From Culex pipiens pallens (taxonomy: Eukaryota > Arthropoda > Insecta > Diptera > Culicidae): a stretch of 64,000 nucleotides of DNA. Below the pieces are notes generated by a model. It saw only the letters and a program-made list of their open reading frames with translations, did not search any database and was not told the origin of the DNA. A program made the position numbers and the translations under genes. Location of the stretch: the NCBI RefSeq assembly GCF_016801865.2, contig NC_068938.1, positions 129,546,689 to 129,610,688 of the forward strand, given 5' to 3'. Below are positions 10,590 through 22,573 of this stretch, in pieces. Positions within the stretch are counted from its first letter, which is position 1, and every line of letters starts with the position of its first letter.

Positions 10590-12093
10590 AATGTTGAATA
10601 TGATGAATATGATAATGATGAATAGAAAATTATTGATAAATTTGTTGTATTGATCTTAAAAGATGCTTACTTTAGCGGTGTACGAACTTTGTAAACAATC
10701 GGTGAAGAATAATTTCAAATGGGCAGCAAAGAGCGAAAGCAAGCTTTTGTTCTGCTGTTTTTTAACAATTTTTTAAATCTGTTTCTTGACCTTTGTTGAC
10801 TTGTTTTTTTGAAGCTGCATTAGACTCCTATAGAATCAACCTCCAAATGTTTAGCGCAATTCTCGAACATTTGTGCAAAACGGACGAACAAAAAGCTTTT
10901 GGACCCTTTTACACAAAACAGAACCCTAAGAGTTTTAGCTTAGACACCAACCATTACATTATTTTAACATTGCAAAGACATGAACCAAGCAAATTCTTGC
11001 TTATTTTTTGCCTTTTAATATCTCAAATTTTGTAATTAGTAATGCCTTGCAGTCTTTCAGACACTTTACTCTACTAATCCCCCAAACCACTCCCCTGCGA
11101 CTCCACCGTAACCACCCTTCAAAGGGAGGGCTGATGGGTTTGTATTGTCCTGCAGAACCGTGTGAAGGCCAGCGTCCAAGGATGACGACGAGGCTGCTGC
11201 TGCTGATGGTGTCAGAGAGTAAACATCCCACAGAGAGATAGCCATCTTCTTGCTGCTGCTGAAGGTTTGGCCTCTCCGAACAAAAGAGCTCATCTTGGGT
11301 TAGGTGGGCGAAAGGGGCCTGTTTCTGAGCTGTTATGTTGTTATATTTTATGCTGGCCAGACACCTTCATTACGGGACGGCCCCGTTCTCGGTTTCACCA
11401 CTTTTCGCATAAAAACACTCAATTCACACAAAAACATGCCGGATATTGAGAGGAGATGGAGTTGGACACGTGTGCAGAGAGAGAGAGAGTGAAAGGTGTG
11501 TATTAACAGCTTCCTATTTATGGTTCTGACCACCAACCTGGGGTTGCAACTTGCCAGAACTCCGTTCGGAATTCTGCAGAACTCTCGGGGGTTTTGTTTG
11601 GATTTGTTGGGGGTAAATACGTTTCGAGTGCACAAAATTGTTCTTGTCAAACACGTGTGCAATGGTGTTGGGCGGGAAAAGTTGATCCTAGAAATCGGAC
11701 AGCAATGGGCTTGAACAAGTTGGCAGCTCGTTATCCGAAAGTGATTATTGCTGGTGTCGTTAGGTTGACAACAGAATTGAAACCGAATGAGAATTTTGCA
11801 TTTAACACGGGTTCTACATTGCTTACTCAGCATTCAACGATAGATTCTATGATTAAAACTGACTTTCGGCCAATCACTGTCATTGAACAATTCCCCTTTG
11901 ATCATTTGTGAAATGTATATTTTCAATTCTATTAAAAGTGTTTTTTTTTTTTGCAAAAAAAACATTATCGTTATAATACTCGATTTTTTCTGCACTCGTC
12001 GTATTTATCCCACTTAGCAGGGCCTCGTTGCATCAGGTTTAATTTTCACTCCCTGGACATAAACCAATGGTATTGTTTTTTTAATGCCATCAA
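10590..12093. other. Unassigned DNA
   Basis: Somewhat more GC-rich between 11040 and 11720, with a CTG/CTGCTG run near 11192-11206 and an AGAGAG run at 11477-11490. Open frames of up to 161 codons (11833-11348, minus) have no motif and overlap other frames equally well. No repeat family recognised. Confidence 0.5.
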
Positions 12094-12680
12094 CTTACAA
12101 AATTTACAAAATTTACAAAATTTACAAAATTTACAAAATTTACAAAATTTACAAAATTTACAAAATTTACAAAATTTACAAAATTTACAAAATTTACAAA
12201 ATTTACAAAATTTACAAAATTTACAAATTTACAAAATTTACAAAATTTACAAAATTTACAAAGTTTACAAAATTTACAAAATTTACAAAATTTACAAAAT
12301 TTACAAAATTTAATAAATTTACAAAATTTACAAAATTTACAAAATTTACAAAATTTACAAAATTTACAAAATTTACAATATTTACAAAATTTACAAAATT
12401 TACAAAATTTACAAAATTTACAAAATTTACAAAATTTACAAAATTTACAAAATTTACAAAATTTACAAAATTTACAAAATTTACAAAATTTACAAAATTT
12501 ACAAAATTTACAAAATTTACAAAATTTACAATATTTACAAAATTTACAATATTTACAAAATTTACAAAATTTACAAAATTTACAAAATTTACAAAATTTA
12601 CAAAATTTACAAAATTTACAAAATTTACAAAATTTACAAAATTTACAAAATTTACAAAATTTACAAAATTTACAAAATTT
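12094..12680. repeat. Microsatellite, unit TTTACAAAA (9 bp), about 65 copies
   Basis: Near-perfect tandem array. Variants include an 8-bp unit near 12222, AAAGTTTAC near 12260, AATAAATTT near 12312 and three AATATTTAC units (near 12377, 12530 and 12548). Because the unit is divisible by three, it gives a long open frame of repeated Lys-Phe-Thr, which is not a gene. Confidence 0.97.
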
Positions 12681-12848
12681 AAATGTTTGAATTAATTTTT
12701 TTCACATGAGATTTTTAATTTGAATTTTTTAAATTCTGAATTATTTTTGATCAATTTCTGAAATTTTTGAAGCATTGATATTTTTTGACTTTCCATTGGC
12801 AAACAACGGTTTTAATATTTCCATCGAGAAATTTTAATTATGATGCGA

Positions 12849-13697
12849 GCATGAGCATGAGCAAGAGCATGGTTGACTGACAATGAGCTGCTACTCCGTT
12901 ATTGACAGATCAGCTGAAGTTAAACAATGAATCAAAAATGATCAGTGGGAGCCAACCATCCGTTCACTGTTTAACCTCTGAAGATCCCTACTTTATTAGT
13001 CAATACCGGCGCCCTCCCAAGAAGCCTGCAGTTCAAGTTCAGTTCAAGGAATGTTAATCCGATAGTTGAAGTTGCAGACTCATCAAGCACATAGTTTTTC
13101 GCTATATACTTGTTGATACCGCTTGAGACCGTTGAATCCACAGCATCTCCTTCAAGCATCACGTGATTAATATTTTTTTGGGTTAGTAGGATAAGGTATT
13201 GGCTTTTCGATGCCTCCCGAGCTACGACGCTATGGGGAGGACTTTCATAACAGACCCGTCGGCGAGCCTTCCGAGCAACGATGCTATGGGAAGGTCTTTC
13301 TGGTTAGCACACAAAAACACTCACACACAGTTAGTTTGCTCCACTATTAACTCGACGATTCAAATTGTCAGTGCGTCTTTCGATCATTACATAGAAATGG
13401 CTTTTTTAGCGCAAACAAATAAAACCTTATTCGAAAAATTTAAACACAATCCACCCGACGCCGTGCCTTCCGATCAACAATGATATAGGAAGGGCTTTGA
13501 AAATCACAAAACAATAAATAAAGACATACACAATTCACGACAAAAGGCACAAAAAAAAATCAATTTTCACTCCGAATATTGTTTACACCACCTTTACAAA
13601 TAATGCACTCACCCCATACGAACAGCGACACATAAGCACACAAAAAAATTAACCTGAATAATCACGACTTCGCGTCCCCACTTCCAGCGCACCAATC
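12849..13697 (-). mobile_element. NL2: ORF-less non-LTR-derived element with 25-bp target duplication
   Basis: Flanked by an exact 25-bp direct repeat (12824-12848 and 13698-13722, core GAAATTTTAATTATGATGCG). Read on the minus strand it starts GATTGGTGCGCTGG then TGGGGACGCG. Near the 3' end it has GTCAATAACGGAGTAGCAGC, then a tail built from ATGCTC/TTGCTC units. The long exact duplication plus a short-repeat tail fits target-primed reverse transcription by a non-LTR machinery. Start, GGGGACGC block, TTTGTGTCGCTGTT-like block and 3' motif match NL1 (30637-34526). It carries three copies of a covarying 28-nt hairpin. No reverse transcriptase or endonuclease frame is present, so it is non-autonomous. 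Confidence 0.85.
13213..13493 (-). other. Three copies of a 28-nt covarying hairpin inside NL2
   Basis: Copies lie at 13213-13240, 13267-13294 and 13466-13493. In the element's sense direction each has an outer 6-bp stem (CCTTCC with GGAAGG, or CCTCCC with GGGAGG), a 3-by-1 internal loop, an inner 3-bp stem (AGC with GCT, or ATC with GAT) and a 6-nt loop. A fourth copy lies in NL1 at 34063-34090. Confidence 0.75.
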
Positions 13698-13921
13698 TCG
13701 AGAAATTTTAATTATGATGCGAAAAAGAAAAACTTATTTATATAGTTTTATTATGAATTTTTCTTCCTTTGCATAATAAAAAAAGAAGCTTTCACGGAAA
13801 AACCACAAAAAACCCAATTTATTCGGCATTTGTATGAAACATGACTGAAAATGAAAAGAATTTTCTTGAGAATAAACGATAGGTCGATTTTAAATTTCCA
13901 AATTCTCAAAAAAAAAAATCT

Positions 13922-14093
13922 AAAATGACAGGATTTGTTCAACGAACGAGATGTTTCAGCTAAGTCATCTTGAGATGTCCCCTACACAACCCTTTTAACA
14001 GAATTTAGTTTCATCAAGAAGAACCTGAGAAATGGTAAAATCCGTGAAAAATCACTTTGACCCAACCTCACCCCCAGACCCAATGTCCCAACT
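13922..14093 (-). mobile_element. MITE A, truncated copy
   Basis: Matches the right end of the full copy at 55660-56285: AGTCATCTT(G/A)AGATGTC, AACAGAATT(T/C)AGTTTCAT, GAGAAATGGTAAAATCCGT and CACTTTGACCCAA(C/T)CTCACCCCC. It stops short of the CTGACGG tip. Confidence 0.75.
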
Positions 14094-15391
14094 TTTAGGA
14101 TGATTTCTGTCCATAAACGAGAAAAAACATTCACTTAAAAGTTATTTGCTCCAACTCACACCTTCTTATGGGTGCCATTTCCCCACCCACCCACAAGAGA
14201 CCGTTGAGCCCATTGTCGACGGGAATATCTCTGGCTTTTTGCTTGCTGCTGTCCCCAGAACGCAATTTTCGAAAATTTATTGACCGCCATAAATTTTTAT
14301 ATATTTGCATACATACGGGGGCCGCATCATCGGCAGTGTGGCCATCCACAAGGCTGGTTCTTTTGTTTTAAAATGAAGCCCTACCCCTTCCCTTCACTCC
14401 CTTCGGAACAATCCTCCAGGGCAGTGTCCACTTCCGGCCAGCGGCGATTGGACGGATGTGCGTGAAATTAAACATACAAAGGATTGATAAATTAAAAGCA
14501 AATTTATTTTCCTGTTTTTCACATTTTTTTTTCTGTTCCTGTCGTTTTCGGCCATTTTATTGTCAATATTTAGAGCGAAACGAGCGCGGGAGCGCGCCTC
14601 ACCGGTTTTGGCCGCGATGAATCTTTTGACAAATAACTCGACCGTTTAACGGGCCCAGGACAGGTGTGTTGGTGGGGGTGGGACGGAAAATATTCCAGCG
14701 CGGGAATTTTACGAATTTCCTGTCCCAATTGACAGTTTGTGGACAATAATGAGGCTTCCGCCACGCTGCCTCGCGTTAAAATTCAATTGCACCATGAATC
14801 AGCAGCACCACTGCAGTGAATGGTTCTGAATTTTTGATTTATGTGTCTGTTTATTTGTTGTTGATTTTTTTTTTTGTTCTTTGTTTACTTATAAATGGGA
14901 CATCCTTTTTGTTTCTCAATCAATGAGCTTATCATAAAATTTTAATATTTGCTTGAGTCCAATTAAACATTACATATTTTCAAATGTTGAATAAAATTAG
15001 TAAACATAAGCTAACTTATTATTTTTTTCAACAATTGAAAAATATGTAAAATTAAATAGAGACCAGGCGAAATATCCAAGGGAGCAAATAACCAAAATCG
15101 TGGACTTGAAAAAAAATGTTTCAAATTACCCAAATTTCTAGTAATAATAAAATGATTCGTAATGCACACTTAGACAAATTTCGAACAAATTGTTGTTTTT
15201 CTTGGGGAGAATCACATTACAATTTGTCACTTTTTATAAAAGTATAAAAGACAAAATATAAATAATAAAATTAGTCAAAATTTTCCCATAATTCTTGCCA
15301 TATTTAGCCAAATTGAAAATAATTACAAAATGGGTAAATATAAATCAATCACAACTTTTAATTTAAGTTATGGGGTTATTATTATTTTCTG
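14094..15391. other. Unassigned DNA
   Basis: 14160-14800 is GC-richer and looks single copy; 14820-15390 is AT-rich. No splice-consistent coding sequence or repeat ends were identified. Confidence 0.45.
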
Positions 15392-15393
15392 TA

Positions 15394-18300
15394 GGGGAGA
15401 GTGGGGAGACTTGATCCCCGGGGAATTTTGATCCCAAGCCTGTATCTCGTCAGCATGTGGGTAAAACAATTAGCTTTGTTCTAGAAAGTTGTGCGAAATT
15501 AACTAAAACTCATTGTAGAAAACAAAGCAAAACATTGAAAAATGTTTAGATTGAGTTACACACATTTTTTTAAAACGAGCTGCAAAAAATTCCAAGAGAT
15601 CTTTTTTTCTTTGTTTTGTTTTGTATAGAAAACACTCAAAAATTATTCAAAAAAATATTTTTATACATGAATTGTTTGATAAACTTATCAACTCCAAAAC
15701 CCTTACGCATTTGATGTTGGATTTATCTTCATACTATACTTACAATCAATTATTTAAAAAAAGTGCGTTTAGGGAGACTTGATCCCTGCATTTTTACTGT
15801 CACTGGAATCAGCCTCAAAATTAATTAATTGGGCTGGGTTTTCATACATAGTTTCCTTTAGTATAGTTGTAGATAACTTACTGCGGTTTGAACTTTTTTT
15901 CAAAAGTTTTGTAAACAAAAATTTCCAGCTTTTGTAAACATGCTTAATTTTGGTTTGAAAAATAATATTTTAAGTTATTAAATATTTTACATACTAAACT
16001 TGTTATATTTTGAACACAAACGTACAGATTTTATGTGAAATTGCTGTAACTTATAGAAAATTAAAAGTTTGGATGAATAAGAAACATTTTGCTTAAGATT
16101 TCTTCAAAATGTTGAAAGGGGGATCAAGTTACCCCTAACATTTTTAAAATGCCGGTTTAAAATATTTTTTTAAAACGCTTGGCATGATTCGAAGAATTCA
16201 TCTGATGAAATACCCTTATTAGCCAAACATAGATCCCAAGTAACAAACGATTTGCCTAATACTCTTCACAAGTTTTATTAAAGCTTTGGAAAATGTTACC
16301 AAGTTTTATAACAACTTTGAATTATCCTATCAAGTTCTATCATCGCTTTTCTTTCAAGATATCTTGAAAACTTTTCTAGTAGGTTTTCAAGACTGTCGGA
16401 ACAGTTTTATTTATTAGTTTAAATAAGATTTTCAAGCATTCTTCTAGTGACTCAAATAAAACCATCTTAAAACCAACTGTGCTAGTAGTTGCATGTTCCA
16501 AAACCGTAGGACTTTAGCTGTCAAAAGCAACATTTCAATCATGGAGCAGCAGCAGCAGCGCAGTTGCAGGAGACATTTTGTGTGAATTTACAGATTATGA
16601 AATAAAAATTCCGTTACCATTATTGTTGCTATCTCTGTGAAAACCATTTAAAGCGAAAAGTGATTTGTTTGCGGTTAAAATTATTCAAGGAGCAGTCGAA
16701 CCATGCCGTCTCTAGTTTGTGATTTTTTCTGAGGATTGAAGAAAATTAGTGTTGTGCAATGTCTATGCTGATTCGTAATCCATCATTGGATGAAAACTAA
16801 CGAGGCAGCAAATGTGTTTTTTTTTTAAATTATTAACTTGACTAGCGTTCAAATTAACTATTTCAACTTCCAAAACGGCATTTTCTTGTCCAAGAATAAG
16901 TTGATTTGTTCAAGAATGTTTTAAATTCACAACGGCTTCCTGAAGATAAGATTAAAACTCTTCAGTTTTAGAAATGGCTTAATTAAAACCATGAATATTT
17001 TGTTGCATGTATTGCTACGCTCAGTTTGTTCAGTGCAGTTTAGAGGTTAGGTGATCGATTAATAAGAGAATAAAAAGTGTTATTTGTGATTATTTTTTCT
17101 GTGGCGGATGAAACCTATGACAAACGTTGTAAATGTGTATGTGAAATAAAGAAAAAGTGACGAAAACCATGATCATGTTCATGATAAAGTGAAATATAGA
17201 ATATGTGACGAAATAAAGCCAAACCAAATAATTGACACTTTGGAATACGTTTTGTCATGTAGTATGTTTTTCCGCAGTATTGTTAATGTTATATGAATAA
17301 AAAACAGAGCTATTATTGTGTTTATTTATTTAGAGAGAAAATTATGATCAAATCTACAGCAACAATCAAAAAGGGCGCATGCAAATTTGGAACAATTATT
17401 ATTAAAGTTCTTAGACAACAGGTAACTACTCATCTAAATCCCCTTTGCGGAAGAAAGCTGGAGAGGATTGCTGTTGTTTGAGTGTCCGAGTATTGTGAAC
17501 CTGAAAATTAGCTATACAGTCGAAATTTTTGTCCACCCTTTTCCCGCGTTGGTCCAGAAATTTTCACTACCCGGATCTATTTTCCACCATCGATACAAGC
17601 ATGCGCTACGGCCAGTGCAACGTGTGATTTAGCCTTGGTTAAAGCAATATCAAGTCTTTCACAAGTCCTACAGTTCTTCAGAAGTCCCCACCAAGAGCAT
17701 GCTTAGAATGATTACATTTAACATGGTTTTAATCAAGAAAAGAATGGTTTAACGATTTTCGCCATATTGAGAGGCAAGAAATTGGGCAAAAAATCGCAGC
17801 CATGTTGAATATTTGAGAGATATCAGAAATTAAACGTATTTTGGCATGAAAATCTTGTAGGTTATTTAAAGATTCAACAAGGCAAGCAGTATTTTTTCGA
17901 GGCATCTTGAAAAATTATTCGATCATTTTTTAATGGCATGAACTTTTTGGATATGTTCACTAAATTATGCATGTTTTATTTTTCAATATAGCATTTTCCT
18001 TGTAAATTTTTGTCTTGTATAATTTTCTAATACTTGTTTATCAAGTAGGGTACACCATAAGACAGAATGGTTTTGATGATAATATTTTTGAATTCAATAA
18101 GATCTAGTTAAGGCACGTTTGGTTTTCTTCAAGAGCTGTTCCATTTATATCTTGATTTATTTCAGTCGCTAAGAAGTCTTCCAGGATACTCCAAAACCAT
18201 TTATCATTTACACAAGATTTATTTAATTCAGCAAGAGTCTTTGAAGACATTGCTAAAACTTATCTGCTAGATTATATCGTTTTAAAACATCCTTGAAAAT

Positions 18301-18567
18301 TGATCTTCATAACCTCCTAAAATAGTCCACTTTGCACTTAACTCAGCTTTAACTCGTGTTTAATACAGCATGTAGGACTAAAATGTTTTATAACCATTTT
18401 TGGCCAACGACTCTTAATAATCTCTTCTAGATCGTTTTAAAACTTAAATTGTTACTTGGGATGGATGTTTAAGCTTTCAATTCATGCAAAAAATTTATAG
18501 TTTTGTGAGAAATTGACAGAGTTATGTGCGATACAAAAAAAGGGGATCAAGTATTCCCACTCTCCCC
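15394..18567. mobile_element. MITE family G, copy 2 (with nested 2.2-kb element)
   Basis: Starts GGGGAGAGTGGGGAGACTTG after TA (15392-15393) and ends in the mirror image before TA (18568-18569). Removing the nested insertion leaves about 946 bp, matching copies 1 and 3. An internal GGGAGACTTGATCCC copy of the terminal motif lies near 15770. Confidence 0.87.
16235..18460. mobile_element. 2.2-kb inverted-repeat element (CCCAAGTAACAA ends) nested in MITE G
   Basis: Begins CCCAAGTAACAA and ends TTGTTACTTGGG, flanked by AT on both sides. The other MITE G copies read straight through this point (ACATAGTTGAATG, compared with ACATAGATGGATG here once the insert is removed). The inside is AT-rich with a CAG run near 16546-16560 and no transposase frame. 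Confidence 0.75.
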
Positions 18568-18569
18568 TA

Positions 18570-19711
18570 TTGTTTTCTGTATCTCAGAGTTGCTGGATCG
18601 ATGCCAAACAACATTCTTGTAATCATGCAGCATAACGCAACGAAGTGTTAAATTAATTTTTTATCATTTTAAGCATGTTTCTGATTGGTTAAGTTGACGA
18701 TAAAACATCCGATATTTACCTTTTATAGCCACTCTCTCTCACTTTGGACTAGCCCTATAACTTTGAAAGCCCTCCTGGTTTGGAGATAGTCTCCAACTAG
18801 ACTACCAGCAAAAAAAAACGAATCGACCAAAGTTGCAGTATGAACTAGCTCTCTCTCCCACACGCCTCCATTGGGACTGACACGTGGCTTCATATTATCT
18901 TGTTGGAGTGTTGCCAAACCGGTTTTCTTGGCCGCCAGAAGAAATCACCCCCTTCCACATCAACACCCTTTTTTATCGGGCTCAATTTGGGAAATGGAAT
19001 CCCGAATCTGGTGGCCTTCATTTAGTGGCTTGGCCCTGGGACTTAGGGCGGAAGGACGGGGACCGGAAGTGCGAGCTTGGAAGAAAGTTTAATATAAGTT
19101 ATCTTGGCAATTTGGTAAAGTTGGTCGCGCTGGCTGATGCCTCGGCTATTGAAATTCAATTTGGAGGTTTTTTTTTTTTTCTCTTCTCTCTGTCACTTTT
19201 CTCGCTGTGTGACACATCCCGAAGGAAGGCAGAAAAATTATCCCCTTTTTTCATCCTGCTGGGTGGGTTTCTGTCACTCGCAGAAGAACAGTTTGATAAT
19301 AATGCCAATTTCTGACGGGGTAAATTACTTTTTAAAGATATGCACAAGAAGGAGCGAGAGCGTCGTAAATTGACGACATATTTCGTAAATTGATAAAACT
19401 TTCTCTCAGCGGGGAAATTAAGCTGGAGTTGAAGTGTCATTAGCCAATCGTACGCAATGTGGTGCAGATAATTACATCGAAGCTGTTTGAATTTAATAAT
19501 TTTGCTTACACTATTTCAGCAGCCTTAATAAAAAAATAAATATTTTGCATCAAGTTGAAATTTTAAGAAAAGATCTTTTCCAGCCCGATACTTGCCCTTA
19601 TTCGATGGCAATATGAAAATGTTATGAGACTGATGTAACAGCAACACGCCAATAACAAAAAAAAACATAACCAGCGAAAGCAATTCTCTACGAAATGTGC
19701 TCAAACTTTGA
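18570..19711. other. Unassigned DNA
   Basis: A GC-richer stretch at 18720-19300 has overlapping open frames of up to 143 codons (18884-19315, +) with no motif. No repeat family recognised. Confidence 0.45.
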
Positions 19712-19832
19712 GAGGACCTTCCCTATAATCAAAGAAGCCATTTTTTGTCATTGGTTCAATCAAACAAAAAAATGGTATACGTAATATTCGAAAATCTGTG
19801 ACTTTTATAGAAAATTCGGCAATGTTGTAAGT
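19712..19832 (+). repeat. Repeat F copy, cut by the foldback that follows
   Basis: Contains CCTTCCCTATAATCAAAGAAG, TGTCATTGGTTCA and TTCGGCAATGTTGTAAGT, the same order as 7765-7942. It continues across the foldback as AAGTATTATTGAGG at 21399, matching GTAGGTATTAATATGG at 7916-7931. Confidence 0.7.
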
Positions 19833-21398
19833 CACGGCGTGTTTGCTGGGCAACCTTAAGGAGAAAAAATAGTCATCGCTACTTTCAAATGTGTTTTATA
19901 GGAAATTTTCTCAGCTTTCCAATGCTTCTAAGAGGGAAATGTTTCATCGAGAAATTTCTGAGATATCTTTATTTTAAGTTTTTTGTTTTAAAATCCTTCA
20001 TCATTTATTGGACACCTTTAAATAACAGTCCAGGAAACTTGTCAAATGATGTGTTTCATGTGTCATTTGAACATCAAAATGTGCAAAATTAGACAAGAAA
20101 CAACTTTGTTAAAGGTTGCAAATCACTAAACATTTTAAAAATAATGTTTTTACAGAGTTTTTGAATATGCCGGATTCATTTCGAAATTAAAATCAGAAAA
20201 CCGCATTAAAAATATATTTACTAGAATAAATAGATTATTACATAATTTTTGTGTGCAAATATCAGCCATCTGCTCTGCTTTAGCTTGGATTTAGCTGATA
20301 CAATCAAAATTTTTGCAGGTTTGAGATTGTTAAGGGTAATTAGATTTTTATGAATAAACATCATATATCCTTAACCAAACACTAACCAGTTGCATGGATA
20401 CCAAAAAATGTTAATTACTCGAAATTGAACTACAAATTACTGTGTAGAGTTTCAGGGAAAATACTTTTCATGAGTAGGAAAGTTTATTTTGTAGTTTTTT
20501 ATGTATGAAATGATCAAGTAATCAGCAATGTAATCAAAGTCTTATCTGTTTTAAAAACGTTTTACAAGTATCTTGAGTTTTGTTGAAATAGATTGTAATG
20601 GAGGCTTCTGTTTGATTATTTGTTGGAATTAATATTTTATTTTTGTTCAACAAAAAAACTGTTTGTGAATGTGTTTTCAACATTATCAGTTGAAACACAC
20701 AAATTTTATTGCTACTTTAGAAGCATTTTCAATGGTAAAACATTAAAAAAAATACATTTACTTTATACTCATTAAAATATGACTTTTGAAGCATGCAACA
20801 GTAATTTGTAGTACATTTTCGATTTTAAATCATGTTTTGTATCTTTGTTCCTGGTTCATGTTTGTTTATGGAAATATCATATTTATTCATAAAAATGCAA
20901 TAATACCCTTAACAATCTCACACCTGCAAAATTTTTGGTTGTATCAGCCAAATCAGAGTAGACACGTGATATATTTCCACAAAAATTTTGTAGTAATCTA
21001 TTAATCCAGTAAAATTTTCATTTAAATACGGTTTTATGATTTTAATTACTGAATAAATCCAACAAATACAAAACTCAGTTAAAATATAATTTTCAAAATG
21101 TTTAGCGATTTGCAACCTTCTACAAATTTGTTTCTTGTCTTATTTTGCACATTTTGATGAGTAAATGACACATAAAACACATCATTTGACAAGTTTCCTG
21201 AACTGTTATTAAAAAGTTTCCAATAAATGATGAAGGATTTTAAAACAAAAAACTTAAAATAAAGATATCTCAGAAATTTCTCGATGAAACATTTCGCTCT
21301 TAGAAGCATTGGAAAGCTGAGAAAATTTCCTTAAAACACATTTGAAAGTAGCGATGACTATTTTTTCCTGATAAGGTTGTTCTAGAAAACACGCCGTG
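19833..21398. mobile_element. 1.57-kb foldback element with about 750-bp arms
   Basis: The left end CACGGCGTGTTTGCTGGGCA is mirrored at the right end as CACGCCGTG. Matching inverted blocks run the whole length: AAAAAATAGTCATCGCTAC, TTCTGAGATATCTTTATTTT, AAAATCCTTCATCATTTATT, GTCAAATGATGTGTTT, AGATTGTTAAGGGTA. The centre lies near 20615. AAGT is duplicated at both sides (19829-19832 and 21399-21402). The 67- and 76-codon frames in the two arms are mirror copies of the same AT-rich sequence, not genes. Confidence 0.88.
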
Positions 21399-21469
21399 AA
21401 GTATTATTGAGGAATATTCAGAAAAAAATAGGTACTAGGAAAAAAAAAATTGACACTCAAGTTTTCAAA

Positions 21470-22115
21470 GTTTGCAATATGCGTTATAAAACGAATCGAA
21501 ATTTCGTAGGCTTTTTCAACTAGTTATATTTGTTTTTTAGAAAATATAAAAACTTTCACAAATTACCGTATTTTTTGAAATACTCAAATTTTCTAAATAT
21601 GAACTAGGGGTTTCAAACGAAGCGAAATTTGTATGCTTTTCATTTTATTTTTTTTAATACTAAAATTCTCACAAAATACCGTAATTTTTTGAAAACACAC
21701 ACATTTAAAAAAAAATGCAATCTGGGTATCAAACAAAGCGAAATTTGCATGCTTTTTCACTTGACCAGGCTTTTTTTTAAAAAATGCTTAAATTTTCACA
21801 TAATACCGATTTTTTGAAAATACACTAAATTTCAAAATATTCAGTATGGGTATCAAACGGAGCGAAATTTTGCATGCTTCATACAAACATTCAAATTGTT
21901 TAATTTTGCGTTATTTAATACCCATATTGCAAATTTTTAAAACATCATTTTCGAAAAATACGTTTTTTTTTGTGAAAATTTTAGAATTTTCAAAAAAAAA
22001 CTCTGATAAAATTACGCTTCGTTTTATACTCATATTGCAAATTATGAAAATTTGAGTACTTTCGAAAAAATACGGTAGTTTGTGAACAATTTTGAGTACA
22101 TATTTTGCTTTGAAA
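21470..22115. repeat. Degenerate minisatellite, about 116-126 bp units, with an orientation switch
   Basis: Four direct units are marked by AAACGAATCGAAATTT-like cores at 21489, 21615, 21731 and 21855. After about 21890 the motif reappears in inverted orientation (ATACCCATATTGCAAATT near 21918, TACGCTTCGTTTTATACTCA near 22013). Recurring side blocks are AAAATACCGTA and TTTTTTGAAAA. No coding role. Confidence 0.75.
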
Positions 22116-22306
22116 CTTAGGCTGGTACAAATTTTATTTAAAGTTTTTGTCGACCCCCTCCCTCCCCACCCCCCTTTAAAATTGGCATGAAAAATCTGGG
22201 GGCAAAATATATTTTTTCAAAAAAGTTCAAAATTCAATGGAAATTTAAGTGTTGACATTTGTTTTCGTCAAATCTGCTAACTAATCTGAACACTAATGAT
22301 TGCAAA
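22116..22306. other. Unassigned short stretch with a C-rich run
   Basis: Holds a C-rich tract (CCCCCTCCCTCCCCACCCCC) near 22153-22172 and otherwise AT-rich sequence. Confidence 0.5.
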
Positions 22307-22314
22307 ACAACTGA

Positions 22315-22565
22315 AAAAACGAAACGAAGTTGACTTTATAGCTGTCGGCCACCATTGCTAGTACCAACCACTAGTGTCTTCCTTTTTATCTTCAAGGACT
22401 TCGCCGCCCTGGGCTCCTAAGTGTATGAAAGTATGGCACGGAGCGACGGCGCCGAATACCCATATTTACACAAAGAATTTTAGAGCGCCCGCCGCGGGAT
22501 TCGAACCGGCGGCCTCTGGATTGTGAGTCCAGTGCGCGGTCCGATTGATCCACACGGGCGGGACG
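22315..22565 (-). mobile_element. tRNA-derived SINE, family A, copy 3
   Basis: Inverted relative to the two other copies. Flanked by ACAACTGA (22307-22314 and 22566-22573). It keeps both polymerase III boxes, the CTGGACTCACAATCCAG anticodon arm and the GGAAGACACTAGTGG body block. A 73-codon minus frame through it is incidental. Confidence 0.88.
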
Positions 22566-22573
22566 ACAACTGA

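Noticed and set aside
11348..11833. 161-codon minus frame
   Set aside because: Overlapping open frames exist on the other strand, there is no domain, and composition is that of the GC-richer flank.
12094..12680. CRISPR-like array
   Set aside because: There are no spacers, the unit is 9 bp, and the genome is eukaryotic.
12084..12695. 203-codon Lys-Phe-Thr / Lys-Ile-Tyr frame
   Set aside because: Translation of the 9-bp microsatellite; the frame changes where a unit is one base short.
19889..20092. Pair of related small proteins (with 21309-21079)
   Set aside because: They are the two mirror arms of one foldback, read on opposite strands.
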